This document shows, one piece after another, positions 62,746-64,000 of a DNA stretch of 64,000 nt (position 1 is the stretch's first letter; each line of letters begins with the position of its first letter). The notes beneath the pieces were generated by a model. It was not told the origin of the DNA. It was given only the letters and a program-made list of their open reading frames with translations, and ran no database searches. Made by a program: the position numbers and the translations under genes. Origin of the DNA: Paenibacillus sp. FSL W8-0426 (GTDB lineage: Bacteria; Bacillota; Bacilli; Paenibacillales; Paenibacillaceae); NCBI RefSeq assembly GCF_037969725.1, contig NZ_CP150203.1, positions 1,194,001 to 1,258,000 on the forward strand, written 5' to 3'.

Positions 62746-63160
62746 TACATTGTCATATTCAATCGGCGAACGCTGCTGCGGAATGAAGGAGGAATGGGGA
62801 AAAGCACGCCAAAATGCTGCGATTTACGTGTAGTAATGTTTACCACTTATGGAATTTGAAATTAAAATATGGGTCATATGAACCATCATCTTCATCCATG
62901 AATGAAAAGAGTGCATTGCAGATCCAAAATCGCCGCAGCTCAAATGTTTACAATATTTTAACCTTTTGAATAAGACGCCCGGCGAGGCATCCGAATCAAA
63001 AATATGGAGACATGCCCTGATTCTTAGTGCTCAAATCAGCCTGAAGCAATACAGGACTTTGGACTGATGATCGTTCTGGACAGCGCCTTTACAATGGGGC
63101 AAGCCCGGTAGGATTACGGACCAGGTTAAAATTCTGTAACTTCAGGAGGAAAACGACATC
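62746..63160. other. Non-coding region upstream of the NlpC/P60 gene
   Basis: About 415 bases without a credible gene. GAATCA (near 62993) and TGATTC (near 63019) could form a hairpin. I looked for the c-di-AMP (ydaO) riboswitch often found before wall hydrolase genes and could not match its conserved core. Confidence 0.4.
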
Positions 63161-63967
63161 ATGAATTGGAAAAGCAAAATCATTACGGCAAGCGTAACGG
63201 CAGCGATGTTGATGGGAAGTCTGACGACTGGAGCATTCACGGCCCAGGTATCGGCAGCTACGATAGAAAATTCCAAAGCCAAGATCATCCAGGGAGTGAA
63301 CATGCGCACGTCTCCTTCGACGTCTGCAGGCGTCGTACGTCAATTGCCTCAAGGCGAGACGGTAACCATTTTGGGCACGTCCGGTTCGTACTGGTACAAG
63401 GTACAGGATTCCAGCAACCAGACAGGATACATATCTTCTTCATCCAAATATACGCAAATGGTCAGCAGCAGCGGCGGCAACAGCAGCACAAGTTCTTCGG
63501 TAGCGGGCAGCAGTTCAGTTACCGGTAGCGAAGCCGTGGAAAAAGTGATCGCCGCAGGCATGAAATATTTGGGCACGCCTTACAAATACGGGGCAGACCG
63601 CAACAGTACGGCCGCGTTTGACTGCTCCAGCTTCGTTCGCCGGGCATTCATCGATGCGCTGGGCATCACGCTGCCGGCAGACTCTCGCAAACAGGGCGAC
63701 TATGTCAAAGCCAAAGGAGCGGTTCAAACCGATTGGACCAAGCTGAAGCGCGGCGACCTCATGTACTTTATGTCCTATAAAGGAACCAAGGCTTCCGCAT
63801 ATTCGGGCGTGAACAAATCGACGGCCAGAATTACGCATACCGGCATCTATCTTGGAGACGGCAAAGTGCTGCACACGTATTCGAACGAGGGCGGCGGCGT
63901 AACGGTCAGCGACATTTCCGGCAAGCACTGGGAATATCGTTTCCTGTTTGGCGGAAGCGCGCTGTAA
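63161..63967 (+). CDS. Secreted SH3-NlpC/P60 peptidoglycan hydrolase
   Basis: A protein of 268 residues. The signal peptide (KIITASVTAAMLMGSLTTGAF, cleaved near VSAAT) is followed by a bacterial SH3 domain (VNMRTSPSTSAGVVRQLPQGETVTILG...WYKVQ...GYI), a Ser/Gly linker, and an NlpC/P60 (C40) domain: GTPYKYGADRNSTAAFDCSSFVRRAF with the catalytic Cys, ITHTGIYLG with His, and a further His in VLHTYSNEGG. It cleaves D-glutamyl-meso-diaminopimelate bonds in the wall peptide in this family. AGGAGG precedes the ATG. Confidence 0.95.
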   Translation: MNWKSKIITASVTAAMLMGSLTTGAFTAQVSAATIENSKAKIIQGVNMRTSPSTSAGVVRQLPQGETVTILGTSGSYWYKVQDSSNQTGYISSSSKYTQMVSSSGGNSSTSSSVAGSSSVTGSEAVEKVIAAGMKYLGTPYKYGADRNSTAAFDCSSFVRRAFIDALGITLPADSRKQGDYVKAKGAVQTDWTKLKRGDLMYFMSYKGTKASAYSGVNKSTARITHTGIYLGDGKVLHTYSNEGGGVTVSDISGKHWEYRFLFGGSAL

Positions 63968-64000
63968 ATCAGACGCAGCGAGACAAATATTAACAAAGCA

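Noticed and set aside
62746..63160. c-di-AMP (ydaO) riboswitch before the NlpC/P60 gene
   Set aside because: The conserved core sequences could not be found; only an isolated hairpin is visible.
1..64000. tRNA, rRNA, prophage or intact insertion sequence
   Set aside because: No tRNA-like cloverleaf, rRNA-like stretch, integrase, capsid or transposase was recognised on either strand.

Overview
The window reads as chromosomal DNA of a Gram-positive, spore-forming Bacillota, most likely a Paenibacillus. This is an inference from gene content: an S-layer-homology protein, a GH9/GH48 cellulase pair with CBM3 modules, YqkE- and YwaF-like proteins, an LCP wall ligase, SigL-type sigma-54, strong AGGAGG ribosome binding sites and frequent GTG/TTG starts. 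I saw no rRNA, tRNA, CRISPR array, phage gene or intact transposase.

Layout. 1-7 kb: two overlapping WYL-type regulators on the minus strand, divergent from a complete RNA-repair operon (RlaP-like nucleotidyltransferase, Hen1 3'-end 2'-O-methyltransferase, Pnkp kinase/phosphatase/ligase). 7-12.5 kb: GNAT-like protein, small conserved protein, SLH surface protein with two tandem paralogous secreted proteins, AEC permease. 12.6-15.5 kb: Mug-type DNA glycosylase and an ECF sigma/anti-sigma pair. 15.9-21.6 kb: sugar region with a LacI regulator divergent from a GH125 mannosidase, and an AraC regulator divergent from an isomerase/oxidoreductase operon. 21.8-25 kb: small protein kinase, a Cas4/AddB-like four-cysteine PD-(D/E)XK protein, alanine dehydrogenase. 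26-34.7 kb: a STAND-like ATPase, then a sigma-54 proline-catabolism locus: enhancer-binding activator, proline dehydrogenase and P5C dehydrogenase with divergent -24/-12 promoters, and the sigma-54 gene itself. 34.8-46 kb: aspartase, a chemoreceptor, a dioxygenase-type VOC protein, SDR, cyclophilin lipoprotein, MFS pump and small proteins.

46-50.6 kb holds the most unusual locus. A polytopic orphan histidine kinase converges on a two-gene operon encoding a class I isoprenoid-synthase-like protein and a short NHLP-leader peptide ending in Cys-Gly-Pro-Trp-Arg-Asp. The pairing resembles ComQ/ComX (prenylated tryptophan pheromone), but the precursor has a nitrile-hydratase-type leader. 50.6-56 kb: acyltransferase, LCP protein, PAP2 phosphatase and a second chemoreceptor. 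56-64 kb: the GH9 and GH48 cellulases, which share a near-identical FN3-FN3-CBM3 tail, and an NlpC/P60 wall hydrolase.

Two families of non-coding repeats are scattered through the intergenic regions. One is a MITE-like element with TATATA-containing terminal inverted repeats (seven copies, modular interior); one copy supplies the stop codon of the PAP2 gene and another lies in the sigma-54-driven leader of the P5C dehydrogenase gene. The other is a ~184-bp composite of four copies of a ~23-bp motif in the order minus, minus, plus, plus, found twice, both times between convergent genes.
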